The notes: generated by a model from the letters alone, not told the origin. A stretch of 64,000 nucleotides of DNA from Gracilibacillus alcaliphilus (GCF_016909015.1 NZ_JAFBFA010000004.1:1-64000); one strand, 5' to 3'; positions 8,501 through 17,235 are shown, counted from the stretch's first letter. Made by a program: numbers and translations.

Positions 8501-8668
8501 ATGGGATCACAAGAATTTGCTTGCAAAGCATGTGAGGGAACAGGATTATTAATGGATGATGAGCAATGGCAATTTACATGTTCTATTTGCCATGGCGACG
8601 GATTTATTTCTGTCTTCGAAACGGCCGAAAACCTACAAGTAGATGACAACAACCGTGTAATTGATTAA
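8501..8668 (+). CDS. 55-residue double CxxCxGxG zinc-knuckle protein
   Basis: Starts at ATG 8501 after AAAGGAAG, only 23 bp behind the aconitase gene. It reads through CKACEGTG (residues 8-15) and CSICHGDG (27-34), two DnaJ-type zinc-knuckle half-motifs, and ends at TAA 8666-8668. Such half-sites bind one zinc ion. It is probably co-transcribed with the aconitase-like gene and ended by the shared terminator. A role as a redox or metal partner, or as a folding factor for the Fe-S enzyme, is possible but not shown. Confidence 0.75.
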   Translation: MGSQEFACKACEGTGLLMDDEQWQFTCSICHGDGFISVFETAENLQVDDNNRVID

Positions 8669-8686
8669 CAGGAGAGCATAGAAAGA

Positions 8687-8726
8687 GACTAAGGGTTAAT
8701 TAGCTAATTGTCCCTTAGTCCTTTTT
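8687..8726 (+). terminator. Terminator of the aconitase-zinc-knuckle operon
   Basis: Nine-bp stem GACTAAGGG / CCCTTAGTC followed by CTTTTT. It separates this operon from the convergent lactonase gene. Confidence 0.85.
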
Positions 8727-8729
8727 CCT

Positions 8730-9770
8730 TTAATTATGCAAAAATTTCAAACAAACGGCTTCTGGTGCCTCTACATCTTTTTGTAATAGAGTTAATGTAC
8801 CTTTCTCAGCATCCCGTTCAAATAACACAATCGTACCTGACTGTTCGTTAGAAGCAACAATAAATTGCTCTGACGGGTCTAAGACAAAATCGCGCGGCCA
8901 ATCTCCTTCCGTATTCGTCCACTCGATAAATTCAACAGTAAAATCATCCAATACACGGTAGACAGCAATCGAATTGTGTCCACGGTTACCGGCATAAACA
9001 AACCGGCCATCTGAAGATAGATAGATCGCACTACCTTGGCTATTGTCCGTAAAATCTTCCGGTAATGTCGAGATATATTGCACCTCTTCAAAACGGCCAT
9101 CTTCCTGATTATAAGACAAGACAATCACTTCATTACTTAGCTCTGTCATCACATAGGCATATTTTCCATTTGGATGGAAGGCTAAATGACGCGGACCGCT
9201 GCCTGGTTTGGTTTTTAATACATTCACTTCTTCTAAAGTGCCGTCATTCGGACGATAAGTCGTAATCGTGTCACTGCCTAAGTCTACTACAACTACAAAT
9301 TGTTCATCTGGTGTATAGCCTGCATAGTGCAGATGTGGTTTCTCTTGGCGTTCATGCGGGCCGCTACCTTCTTGCTTGACAGAACTTGGAGCCTGCAGAG
9401 AACCATCTTGGTTGGCCGGGAAGGCCTCCACCAATTGAGTATGATAATTTGCTGTTACCACTAATTGGTTATGACTGTCTACACTGACGTGACATGGCGC
9501 AGAACCTGGGGTTGTCTGGCTGTTCAATTGTTTGAGATTGCCTTGATCATCTGTGATTTCAAAAGCAGTCAGACCGCCTTGATCCCCTTCTTTTGAAACC
9601 GCATATACATAACGGTTATCCTTGCTTACCGTTAGATAAGTAGGATTATCCAGTGGTGCTGCCAGTTCGACATTACTTAGTTGCTTCGCCTCTGTATCTA
9701 AAACAAACCGGTATACACCTCTACTTGCCTTTTTAGTATAAGAACCAATATAGCCTATGTATTTCGTCAT
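8730..9770 (-). CDS. pgl: 6-phosphogluconolactonase-type lactonase (beta-propeller)
   Basis: 346 residues from the ATG at 9770; the start MTKYIGYIGSYTK matches the usual beginning of YkgB/Pgl proteins, and an in-frame ATG farther upstream has no ribosome binding site. The product has repeated propeller blades with YVYAVSKEG, ANYH, HPNGKYAYV, DGRFVYAGNRGHNSI and a terminal blade near EQFIVASNEQSGTI. The family hydrolyses 6-phosphogluconolactone in the oxidative pentose phosphate pathway. No signal peptide. It is a single gene convergent with the aconitase operon. Related lactonases act on other sugar lactones, so the exact substrate is by similarity. Confidence 0.85.
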   Translation of the reverse strand: MTKYIGYIGSYTKKASRGVYRFVLDTEAKQLSNVELAAPLDNPTYLTVSKDNRYVYAVSKEGDQGGLTAFEITDDQGNLKQLNSQTTPGSAPCHVSVDSHNQLVVTANYHTQLVEAFPANQDGSLQAPSSVKQEGSGPHERQEKPHLHYAGYTPDEQFVVVVDLGSDTITTYRPNDGTLEEVNVLKTKPGSGPRHLAFHPNGKYAYVMTELSNEVIVLSYNQEDGRFEEVQYISTLPEDFTDNSQGSAIYLSSDGRFVYAGNRGHNSIAVYRVLDDFTVEFIEWTNTEGDWPRDFVLDPSEQFIVASNEQSGTIVLFERDAEKGTLTLLQKDVEAPEAVCLKFLHN

Positions 9771-9850
9771 TTTCCTCAACCTTTCTTTTATCAGCATTCC
9801 CCATAACTGAAACATGGAGAATAGCGATCAGGGATCTTACCTATTATAAC

Positions 9851-9902
9851 AAAAAAGAGAAATGAAAGAAAACTTGGCAGCCGCCAAGCCTTTTCATTTC
9901 TC
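9851..9902 (-). terminator. Terminator of the yrzQ-like gene
   Basis: Core CTTGGC-AGCC-GCCAAG extended by AAATGAAA/TTTCATTT on either side, with a T6 run on the minus strand. Confidence 0.75.
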
Positions 9903-9995
9903 TTACATCGTTGTTTTCTTTCTGCGCATTTGATAATAAGCATAGGCACCAATGCCAATCGAGGCTAGGATAGGCAGGACTCTTCCTCTTCTCAC
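9903..9995 (-). CDS. yrzQ: 30-residue YrzQ-like (DUF3918) peptide
   Basis: Starts at GTG 9995, five bases after GGAGGG. It translates to VRRGRVLPILASIGIGAYAY and continues YQMRRKKTTM. The layout of a basic N-terminus, one short hydrophobic segment and a basic tail matches the tiny YrzQ/DUF3918 peptides conserved in Bacillaceae. Function unknown; probably membrane-associated. A strong terminator follows immediately. Confidence 0.7.
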   Translation of the reverse strand: MRRGRVLPILASIGIGAYAYYQMRRKKTTM

Positions 9996-10062
9996 ATGTA
10001 TCCCTCCATTCTGGTAGATAAATGTTATTCTTTGCAATCTTGGCGATTTTACTCTGATTTTA

Positions 10063-10320
10063 TTATTGAAATTTATTACCAACAAAAAGAAAAAATAAAA
10101 TAAATAAGCCAATCGTAAAAGGCAAAGCCCCGATTAAACTCAGACTCATCCCATCATAACCACCAATTACTTCATTACCGATTAAATAAATAATAACACC
10201 TGCCGCACAGCTTAAAAAGCCCCACCAGTAAGGTAATTTCTTAAACAAGCTAAAGATCATCCCTACCAGAAATAAGCAGAGAAAGATCCAAGGTATAACT
10301 ACATATAATACATAACTCAC
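10063..10320 (-). CDS. Small three-helix membrane protein (possibly YesK-like)
   Basis: 85 residues from GTG 10320 (AAAAGG about nine bases upstream); an ATG at 10329 sits directly against the ribosome binding site and is less likely. Three hydrophobic segments at about residues 5-25, 34-50 and 62-80 with a short loop KKLPYWW between the first two. No catalytic motif. It loosely resembles the YesK family of small membrane proteins; I would not transfer a function. Confidence 0.5.
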   Translation of the reverse strand: MSYVLYVVIPWIFLCLFLVGMIFSLFKKLPYWWGFLSCAAGVIIYLIGNEVIGGYDGMSLSLIGALPFTIGLFILFFLFVGNKFQ

Positions 10321-10435
10321 ATGACTCATCCTTTTTTACATCAAACAAAATTATCGCAGCATCAAATCCTCCCAGCACCTCGCTGATTAGAATTCCATAC
10401 TGATTCCATTATAAACCTATTTACGCTAAGAAAAA

Positions 10436-10461
10436 ACCAGAAACTTGTGACAGTTTCTGGT
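10436..10461 (-). terminator. Terminator of the GntR-ABC-sigma operon
   Basis: Nine-bp stem ACCAGAAAC / GTTTCTGGT with a T6 run on the minus strand, about 60 bp past the sigma factor stop. Confidence 0.85.
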
Positions 10462-10517
10462 CATTTATCATTTTATCAATTTACCACAGATGTCTAAGTT
10501 TCTTGTGGTTCTATATT

Positions 10518-11027
10518 CTAAGCAGCTAAATAGGATTTCTTTAACAGTTGTCTTGTTCGAAACACTCTGGTCTTCACTGCTGCATAACTAATATTTAAAA
10601 TATCCGCAATTTGTTGATCATCTAATTCTAGTTTGAATTTCAGCTGAAATACTGGTAAAAGAGTTTGGTAGCTGCTAATACATTGTTCAAGCTCTTCTAA
10701 CATAAACGAGCAATTCAAGCTGTCTTCCACAAAATTACCAGCACATACATTCAGCTCTTCCATCCAGTTGGCCTCTTGAAATAAATTCATATGGGATCGT
10801 TTTTCTTTACGCAATTGATCAATTGCGGTTCTTACCGTGATCGTCTTTAACCATGCCCCTAACTTCTCTATCTGTGGCAAATTCTTCCCTTGGTTAATCA
10901 CTTTGATCCATACTTCCTGCACGACATCTTCAGCTATTTGTTTATCTTTGACTACCTTAAATGCCGTATAATGCATCATCGATTGGAATTTTCCTACCAT
11001 CCGTTCAAAAATGTTAGAATCCCCCAT
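10518..11027 (-). CDS. ECF-type RNA polymerase sigma factor
   Basis: 169 residues. Region 2 spans about residues 5-75 with EDVVQEVWIKVI and WLKTITVRTAIDQLRKEKR; region 4 spans 110-165 with the helix-turn-helix DDQQIADILNISYAAVKTR. It starts 29 bp after the stop of the ABC permease gene with its own GGAGGAG, and a terminator follows, so it is the last gene of the GntR-ATPase-permease operon. No anti-sigma gene lies next to it, which is unusual for the class; the ABC permease could serve as the sensing partner, but that is inference. Confidence 0.9.
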   Translation of the reverse strand: MGDSNIFERMVGKFQSMMHYTAFKVVKDKQIAEDVVQEVWIKVINQGKNLPQIEKLGAWLKTITVRTAIDQLRKEKRSHMNLFQEANWMEELNVCAGNFVEDSLNCSFMLEELEQCISSYQTLLPVFQLKFKLELDDQQIADILNISYAAVKTRVFRTRQLLKKSYLAA

Positions 11028-11056
11028 TTGATTTCTCCTCCTGTTCTAAAGGGTTT

Positions 11057-13024
11057 CTATAACTCCATTCGCTCGATAAATGTTGCTGGTACTTGTGACT
11101 TATCGATCGGCATACTTTTGATTAGCATATTCTCCCTGTCATATATACCAATATGCCATTCACCATCTTTATTTCCTTCGATATCAATTAATTGATTGAT
11201 TTCCTTGCGATCAGTGATCTTCAATAAATTCTCTATTTCCTCGTAGGGTGCGTCATATAACATCTCCGGATTACCATGTTGATCCATGATGGCAATCATT
11301 TGTACGGAATCCTCATTTATTTGCACCAATTGGAGTAATCCTTCTTCTTTTAGAAAGTCTATTACATGCTCAAAAGTTAATGGAATTGTATAATAATAAC
11401 TATTGGCCTCATTCGGATAAAATTCCATACTCAGGCCTTGATAATCATGTAATCCTTTCAACTCTTGATAATCCATCCCCAGATAATCTTGTCTCAATGC
11501 CTCCATCAGTCTATTGATCGTTTCAGGATCCTTTATATTTTTTGTTTGTTGAAAACCGGATAAGTAAACCCGCTTTAATTCAAGGTCTTTATCAAATAAC
11601 ATAGGGAACAGGCTTTTCTTAAAATCATCATCTTGGCTTAGTACCGCAAAAAAGGAATCCAATGCATCCAGGTTATCAACATAATATCCTCGGCTGAATG
11701 TTTTTCCATTAGATAATAAATACTCGATACCTATATTGTTATAACTCCAATAGTAGTCAGGATCATTACTTATATTTTCCTCAATCAGGTGTTCATGTAA
11801 TGTCTGTGCGTCTTGAATTATTTGTCTATCTTTAATAAAAAAATCTTCTGTTCTTTCAGGTGCATCATAATAATAGCCAGGGAATAAATCACTGTTTACC
11901 TTTACTCCTATTATTTGATCAGCAGCAGGAATCTTGTTTTCAAAACCGTACCAGTCCATTACAACCGACAACAACAAGATAGCTGAAATGCCTAAATAGA
12001 TAACAAAGCCCTTCCACTGATAAAAAACACGCCAAGTCTTTTGAATTAACATCTCTGCCAATAAATAACCGACGATGGCACCGAGTGCATAACCAAAAGT
12101 CAGCCAAGAAAGCATCGCTCCTTGCACTAATCCAAAGTAAAAACCGCCAAGCAGCATCATACAGAATGTTAAGCCAAACTTAAAAATCGGCTTGATAATG
12201 CGAAAAGCAAAAGCTTGCTGTGTCGCCTCGGCTGGACGTACCCGATATAACACAAAGGCAACGATAAGAAAGCCCGTAGAGAAAACCCAGTAATACCAAA
12301 AATTCTTATCAACCGGATAGTAAATTGCGTATTCAACCAGCCAAATAATCGGAGACAGTTCTCTCAAAAATATATCAAATAAGTTATTATCACCAAATCC
12401 TACCAACAGCATACTTAAGTTACTTTGAATAAGCACAATAATTCCCGTTGGAAACAATAATCCTATATAAGTAAGTACACCTTGCAGGAAAGAATTACCT
12501 GTTAAATGCCCCACAAAAAAACTGCTGGTAAAAAACAAGGTATTAAATAACATCGTATAATAGAAACCATGAATAATATCGTCAGTTTGATAAAGAACGG
12601 ATACATGATCTACACTTAATAATGCCCACATCAACAGACTGGTAATTGCCACCGGAATGAATAATTGGATGTATCCCATTATAAACTGATGGGCAAAAAT
12701 CGATGACCGTTTAATGGGCAGACTATGCATAAAATCGGATGAGCCCTTACTATGCATATAATGACAGGCAAAGACAGCCGACAATATTGGGAAAATGATG
12801 ATAAATAAAATCTGAAGATGTTGATTTAATGGAATAAACATCATTTGCTCATTTGTGTTAATGTTAAAATGAGTTGGGGTGAAATTTGCACTTGATACTT
12901 CCATCAACACTTGTACGGGCATTATCAGCACTAATACAAACAAATAAGCAATTCCAATCCAGCCTGTTGATCGAAAACCTTGTTTGACCAATTCTTTTTT
13001 ATAAGAGAATATTTTCGATCGCAT
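11057..13024 (-). CDS. ABC transporter permease with a large extracytoplasmic tail (YtrC/YtrD-like, DUF6449-like)
   Basis: 655 residues. The start at 13024 (MRSKIFSYKKELVKQGF) follows GGAGGAGG at six bases; an upstream in-frame start would overlap the ATPase gene further. The first 370 residues carry about ten hydrophobic segments; the rest is a soluble domain rich in Asp, Glu and Tyr ending TFIERMEL. The layout fits YtrC/YtrD-type permeases of lantibiotic- and cell-envelope-stress ABC systems with a DUF6449-type tail. It overlaps the ATPase gene by 26 bp. Its cargo cannot be read from the sequence. Confidence 0.8.
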   Translation of the reverse strand: MRSKIFSYKKELVKQGFRSTGWIGIAYLFVLVLIMPVQVLMEVSSANFTPTHFNINTNEQMMFIPLNQHLQILFIIIFPILSAVFACHYMHSKGSSDFMHSLPIKRSSIFAHQFIMGYIQLFIPVAITSLLMWALLSVDHVSVLYQTDDIIHGFYYTMLFNTLFFTSSFFVGHLTGNSFLQGVLTYIGLLFPTGIIVLIQSNLSMLLVGFGDNNLFDIFLRELSPIIWLVEYAIYYPVDKNFWYYWVFSTGFLIVAFVLYRVRPAEATQQAFAFRIIKPIFKFGLTFCMMLLGGFYFGLVQGAMLSWLTFGYALGAIVGYLLAEMLIQKTWRVFYQWKGFVIYLGISAILLLSVVMDWYGFENKIPAADQIIGVKVNSDLFPGYYYDAPERTEDFFIKDRQIIQDAQTLHEHLIEENISNDPDYYWSYNNIGIEYLLSNGKTFSRGYYVDNLDALDSFFAVLSQDDDFKKSLFPMLFDKDLELKRVYLSGFQQTKNIKDPETINRLMEALRQDYLGMDYQELKGLHDYQGLSMEFYPNEANSYYYTIPLTFEHVIDFLKEEGLLQLVQINEDSVQMIAIMDQHGNPEMLYDAPYEEIENLLKITDRKEINQLIDIEGNKDGEWHIGIYDRENMLIKSMPIDKSQVPATFIERMEL

Positions 13025-13898
13025 AGCCTGCCTCCTCCATTTCATAAATAAATATTTCCTCTAACGTTAATGGCAAAAGATCAAAAATGACAGGATGATA
13101 TGCTGCAATGGTCTCCTCAATCTCACTTGCACTGCCGCGCACTACACAAATATAGACACTGCCACGCTGTTCTTTTTCCACAATCTCTAATTTAGTAAAT
13201 AAACTGTCATCTACCTCTTGTTTAAAGGCAAACTGAACCTTGTGTGTATCTGACTTCAAATCATCTAAGCTATTTTCGATAAGCAGTTTGCCGCGGTGGA
13301 TCACGCCGATGGCATCACATATATCCTCTACCTCTTGTAAATTATGAGAGGAAACCAACACTGTCATGTCCCGTTCTGCCACATCTTGAATAATCCATGA
13401 TTTAATCTTCCGTCTAATAACTGGATCAAGACCATCAAAGGGCTCATCCAGAATAAAATAATCAGGTTTGGCACATAATGCCAGCCAAAAAGCCACTTGT
13501 CGCTGCATCCCTTTTGAGAACTTGTGGATCTTCGCCCTCGGGTTTAAATCTAATAATTGCTGGATATGTTCAAAGCGCTGTTGATCCCAATCAGGATACA
13601 TATTGGCATAGAAACTTGCCATTTGTTTGGTTGTAGATTGTGAAAAGAAATATAATTGATCCGGAATGAAAACGATCCGTTCTTTTAGTAAGCTATTCTC
13701 AAAAACAGGCATGCCGTCAATCTGAACCCTGCCTTGGTCCTGTTTAATAATACCGGCAATTGCTTTCAATAAAGTCGTTTTGCCTGCACCATTTGACCCT
13801 AGCAGACCATATATCGAACCTTTTTTCACGGTCAAGTTTACATTTTCCAATACGAGGCTTTTTTCAAATTTCTTTCTTACTTGTTCAATCTGAATCAT
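12999..13898 (-). CDS. ABC transporter ATPase (YtrB-like)
   Basis: 299 residues with the full nucleotide-binding set: Walker A GSNGAGKT at about residue 34, an ABC signature of FSKGMQRQ, and Walker B YFILDEPFDGLDP followed by the H-loop region SSHNLQEVEDI. It energises the permease encoded immediately downstream, with which it overlaps. The upstream gene is a GntR/YtrA regulator, so the three form a locally controlled operon, as in YtrABCDEF of B. subtilis. GGGGGGAAG precedes the ATG. Confidence 0.9.
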   Translation of the reverse strand: MIQIEQVRKKFEKSLVLENVNLTVKKGSIYGLLGSNGAGKTTLLKAIAGIIKQDQGRVQIDGMPVFENSLLKERIVFIPDQLYFFSQSTTKQMASFYANMYPDWDQQRFEHIQQLLDLNPRAKIHKFSKGMQRQVAFWLALCAKPDYFILDEPFDGLDPVIRRKIKSWIIQDVAERDMTVLVSSHNLQEVEDICDAIGVIHRGKLLIENSLDDLKSDTHKVQFAFKQEVDDSLFTKLEIVEKEQRGSVYICVVRGSASEIEETIAAYHPVIFDLLPLTLEEIFIYEMEEAGYAIENILL

Positions 13899-13915
13899 TT
13901 GCTTCCCCCCTTAGA

Positions 13916-14281
13916 TCACAAGGATTGACTCTCTTCTATTAGCTGATATAAATCTTCTTTCGTCATCCCTAAAAATAAAGCCTCTCTCATTAATTTTTGC
14001 AGTTGTTTGCTAAGTTCCTCTAATTCGGAGCGGTTATCTATTTCTGCTAATTGATTCACAAAACTCCCCTTCCCCTTGACCGAATATATATATCCTTGTG
14101 TTTCTAATTCTCGATAAGCCTTTTGAATCGTATTCGGATTAATCGATAACTCTTGAGCTAATGAACGAACCGATGGTAACTGCTCATCTTGTTTCAATAT
14201 GTCGCTGAAAATCAATTGTTTAAACTTATCTACCAGCTGCTCATAGATCGGTCTCCGATCACGCAAATCTAGTTCAAACAT
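13916..14281 (-). CDS. GntR-family regulator (YtrA subfamily)
   Basis: 121 residues: an N-terminal winged helix (residues 8-75) with PSVRSLAQELSINPNTIQKA and the wing KGKGSF, then a short C-terminal helix pair typical of the YtrA subfamily rather than a large ligand-binding domain. It is the first gene of the operon that encodes the ABC ATPase, the permease and an ECF sigma factor, and so probably represses it. A perfect inverted repeat at 14320-14352 directly upstream is the likely operator. GGGAGGG precedes the ATG. Confidence 0.9.
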   Translation of the reverse strand: MFELDLRDRRPIYEQLVDKFKQLIFSDILKQDEQLPSVRSLAQELSINPNTIQKAYRELETQGYIYSVKGKGSFVNQLAEIDNRSELEELSKQLQKLMREALFLGMTKEDLYQLIEESQSL

Positions 14282-14319
14282 GGCACCCTCCCTTTCAGTG
14301 TATGAATTGTACCAATTGT

Positions 14320-14352
14320 ATTAACTGTACTATGTTTCTTAATACAGTTAAT
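14320..14352. promoter_or_regulatory. Probable operator of the YtrA-type repressor
   Basis: Perfect 10-bp inverted repeat ATTAACTGTA / TACAGTTAAT separated by 13 bp, 39 bp before the regulator's start. YtrA-type repressors bind such inverted repeats at their own promoters (family knowledge). Confidence 0.65.
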
Positions 14353-14410
14353 TATATATCTTTTTGGCAAACTTGCAAGTCTTTATTTAAAAAAATATCC
14401 ATCAAAAAAA

Positions 14411-14445
14411 ATCGGGCTAATCGATGGTTAGATCGATTTCCCGAC
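14411..14445 (-). terminator. Terminator of the SurA-like lipoprotein gene
   Basis: Minus-strand hairpin GTCGGGAAATCGAT / ATCGATTAGCCCGAT followed by a T7 run. Confidence 0.8.
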
Positions 14446-14477
14446 TCTTTTGCTACAAACGAACTTCGTCTGTACGT

Positions 14478-15260
14478 TTATCCTAGGTGATTGGTTATGT
14501 CCGCATCTTCTCGTAATTGACTGATCATATCCAATGCTACTTCTGATTGCTTTTGCAAAACAATTTGATCCTCTAAATCCGCTCTTACCTCTTCTAATGA
14601 AGGGATATCTTGCTCTTCTTCGGATTGATTGAGTTGTTCCTGCTGTTCCACCATCTGGTCATACAACGCTTGGACTTCTTCATCGCTGGGCTCTAATTCA
14701 CCAGATTCATTAGCTATCAGATTGTCTACTTTTACTTGTTCCTCTACCTGCTGCATGAAATCTTCTTCAGTTGTTCCCTGTTCTTCCAAAGCAGTGATCA
14801 AATCTTCTTTAGATTCAAGACCGTTTTGTGCTAGCAGCTCATTAATCACTGTATTTACTTCATCTTCTGAAGATTCCATCCCTTGCTCATCTGCTGCCTG
14901 TATCAATAGTTGCTGATCAATCATATTTTCAGCTACTTGCTGCTTCAATTCATCCTGGTTCAATTCTTGGCCGGTCATCTGCATTTGCATTGCCGCTTGT
15001 TGAAACTGTATCGTATATATCGTTTCAAACTGTTCTCTCGTGATCTCTGCTTCATTCACTTCGGCAATAACATCAGGTAGCCCTTCTAAATCTGCCTCTG
15101 GCATTTCCAGCTCTTCTGCTGGTTCATTTGCTTGTTCGTTTGTTTGTTCACCTGTGTTGGTTTCCGCATTTTCGTTCTCATCTGCTTCATCACCACCACA
15201 AGCAGCTAATATAGAAAGCATTATAAGAAATGCAATGCTTAGTAAGCTTTTTTTATACAT
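14478..15260 (-). CDS. SurA N-terminal-like lipoprotein chaperone
   Basis: 260 residues. Signal peptide with lipobox LAAC (residues 18-21) is followed by a Glu/Asn-rich linker (22-60), then a SurA-N/trigger-factor-like helical domain with DVIAEVNEAEITREQFETIY and repeated Gln/Glu-rich helices. There is no parvulin PPIase domain, unlike PrsA, so it would act as a holdase outside the membrane rather than as an isomerase. The C-terminus ends DADITNHLG. It is monocistronic with a strong terminator. The domain assignment is by pattern; the client proteins are unknown. Confidence 0.75.
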   Translation of the reverse strand: MYKKSLLSIAFLIMLSILAACGGDEADENENAETNTGEQTNEQANEPAEELEMPEADLEGLPDVIAEVNEAEITREQFETIYTIQFQQAAMQMQMTGQELNQDELKQQVAENMIDQQLLIQAADEQGMESSEDEVNTVINELLAQNGLESKEDLITALEEQGTTEEDFMQQVEEQVKVDNLIANESGELEPSDEEVQALYDQMVEQQEQLNQSEEEQDIPSLEEVRADLEDQIVLQKQSEVALDMISQLREDADITNHLG

Positions 15261-15715
15261 CTATTACACATCCTTTTCTGTTTTATTCTACCTTTTGGCG
15301 AGTGTAGCATACTTTTATCTAAATGCAAAATCATAAATATGCCATATTTTAGGCCTGTAAACATTTTGTAACCTGATAATCGCCCTGTTGCCAAGGTTTG
15401 AATGGACATGCTTACAATAAAAAGTACAAGAAGTGTAAAAACAGTAGAAATATGAAAAAAGTACAAGCATGTATTATTTTCACCGACTGACTACATGTTA
15501 TGTGCGCTTTGAAGAAGACTTGTCCGGCAATTTAAATGCTTTGGTAAACCTGGACATTTCTTAACCCTCTAATGTTGGATAATGTGTCCAACATGAGGGG
15601 AGCAGTACAGAAAAGAGCTCTTCTTTTCGGAGGAGGCTGAGAGCGCCAGGCCATGGAACGCGGAGCCTATTTCTGGAGCGATTACACACCTATTTTTTAT
15701 GCTTGCTTATACTAT
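15261..15715. other. Intergenic gap with strong secondary structure
   Basis: About 450 bp with no gene. It holds a strong hairpin at 15566-15599 (CCCTC..ATGTTGGA / TCCAACAT..GAGGG) and a near-palindrome GAAAAGAGCTCTTCTTTTC at about 15611-15629, then a GC-rich stretch to 15690. I could not assign it to a riboswitch or known repeat; a non-coding RNA or mobile remnant is possible. Confidence 0.3.
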
Positions 15716-15758
15716 AAAAAGGGAGACCAACATCATCGCTGTGTTGATCTCCTTTTTT
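15716..15758 (-). terminator. Bidirectional terminator after the MhqD-like gene
   Basis: Stem GGAGACCAACA / TGTTGATCTCC (one C-A mismatch) with A5 upstream and T6 downstream on the plus strand. Confidence 0.75.
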
Positions 15759-15813
15759 CTGCAAACAAAGTTTATCCAACTGCATTAGCTGTGATTTCCG
15801 TCTGTTTCCTTCA

Positions 15814-16422
15814 TTAATTGATTTTTTTTCGATACCAATCCCTTGCTGCTTCTACTTCTGTCCGGCTTAGTTGGTGACCGTTGTATTCCCAGTGTATGTC
15901 TACCTCTGCACCATTGTCTGTTAGGATCTGCTCCAAATCAATTGTTTCTTGTTCTGTACATAATGGATCATTATGGCCAGCTGCTAAAAATATCTTGATA
16001 CTTGCCAAATCAGGCAGCTCGATACCTCTTCTAGGTACCATTGGATGATGAAGAATCGCAGCACTCATGGCGTCTTGGTAGTGAAACAGCAGACTTGCTG
16101 CAATATTAGCTCCATTGGAATAGCCGATAGCAATGACATAATTACGGTCAAATTGATATTCTACCGCTGCCTCATCTAAGAATTCATGTAGCTCTTTTGT
16201 CCGGTAAATAAGGTCTGCTTCATCAAATACGCCTTCCGCTAATCGCCTAAAGAAACGCGGCATACCATTTTCTAAGATATTCCCCCGCACACTTAATACA
16301 TTTGCAGCGGGATCAATAATCTCTGCAAGAGGCAATAAGTCCGATTCCGTACCACCTGTTCCATGCAATAATAATAATGTCGGCCCTTGTAAATTCTTTC
16401 CTTCTTTAAAAATATGCTTCAT
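15814..16422 (-). CDS. mhqD: Alpha/beta hydrolase, MhqD-like carboxylesterase
   Basis: 202 residues from the ATG at 16422 (GGAGTGG eight bases upstream). The fold markers are HGTGGTESDL near the N-terminus (oxyanion loop), the nucleophile elbow GYSNGANIAASLL with the catalytic Ser, Asp in AAGHNDPLC, and His in YNGHQLS. MhqD-type esterases take part in quinone and electrophile resistance in B. subtilis; that role is by similarity only. No MhqR-type regulator or quinone dioxygenase gene is adjacent. Intact length for the family. Confidence 0.75.
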   Translation of the reverse strand: MKHIFKEGKNLQGPTLLLLHGTGGTESDLLPLAEIIDPAANVLSVRGNILENGMPRFFRRLAEGVFDEADLIYRTKELHEFLDEAAVEYQFDRNYVIAIGYSNGANIAASLLFHYQDAMSAAILHHPMVPRRGIELPDLASIKIFLAAGHNDPLCTEQETIDLEQILTDNGAEVDIHWEYNGHQLSRTEVEAARDWYRKKIN

Positions 16423-16605
16423 CGTCACAACCACTCCAATATCTCATATTCGAAATAATAACCGATTCATTCTACCTACAAGTGTAAGAAACTTCACACA
16501 TCATGTCAACTGCTTGCTTAAGCTATCATCCCATACTAAAATAAGAATATCATCAAACAGACGAACAGTTTGTACAACAATACACAATAACAGAGGTGGT
16601 TACAC

Positions 16606-17235
16606 ATGACCTATTTACCTTTTCTGCTCAACTTACAAAAGAAACAAATCATCATAATTGGCGGCGGCAAAGTAGCAGCAAGGAGATTGCAGACATTGCT
16701 TCCCTTCCGGCAAAACATCACATTAATCAGTCCTGAAGTGACAGAGGCTGTTCAACGCTTGATAAAGCAATATGACATTGAATGGGTGGCAGCACACTGT
16801 CAGCGGCATCACTTAGAGGCGGCAGACATGATTATTATTGCTACTAATGACCAAGATACCAATCAATATATACTCGATCATGCCCCCAGTACTGCCTGGA
16901 TTAATGCAGCTCATCACGCAGAGAAAGGGAATCTCACCTTTCCCGTTACATTAACAAAAGGACGATTGCAAATCGCTATTTCAACTGGCGGTTCCAGTCC
17001 TATCTTAGCGAAGAAACTAAGGCAAGAGCTGGAAGCACAACTGCCGACCACCTACGAAGATTATATTGACTTCCTTTATCAAGCCCGCTTAGCAGTGAAA
17101 GCACATATTCATTCCAGCGATGAACGACAGCAACTATTGCAAGAAATTGTCGATCATCCGATATACTCCCTGCCAGCCCAACAAGATTGGCTGAAGGAAG
17201 TCACACAAAGAGGTTACGGCAACTCAGACAGGTAA
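16606..17235 (+). CDS. sirC: Precorrin-2 dehydrogenase (SirC/YlnF-like)
   Basis: 209 residues beginning MTYLPFLLNL, with a Rossmann motif GGGKVAARRL at about residues 19-28, then STGGSSPILAKKLRQELE, the hallmark of CysG-N/SirC. The family oxidises precorrin-2 to sirohydrochlorin with NAD during siroheme synthesis. A sirohydrochlorin chelatase gene (18605) and a TrpD-like gene are close by on the opposite strand, which supports the assignment. GAGGTGG precedes the start. There is no uroporphyrinogen methyltransferase (CysG-C/NasF) in the window, so the pathway is completed elsewhere. Confidence 0.9.
   Translation: MTYLPFLLNLQKKQIIIIGGGKVAARRLQTLLPFRQNITLISPEVTEAVQRLIKQYDIEWVAAHCQRHHLEAADMIIIATNDQDTNQYILDHAPSTAWINAAHHAEKGNLTFPVTLTKGRLQIAISTGGSSPILAKKLRQELEAQLPTTYEDYIDFLYQARLAVKAHIHSSDERQQLLQEIVDHPIYSLPAQQDWLKEVTQRGYGNSDR

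Noticed and set aside
15600..15690. T-box leader
   Set aside because: The GGAACGCGG stretch looks a little like a T-box tail, but there is no AGGGTGG, no terminator/antiterminator pair and no downstream amino-acid gene on that strand.
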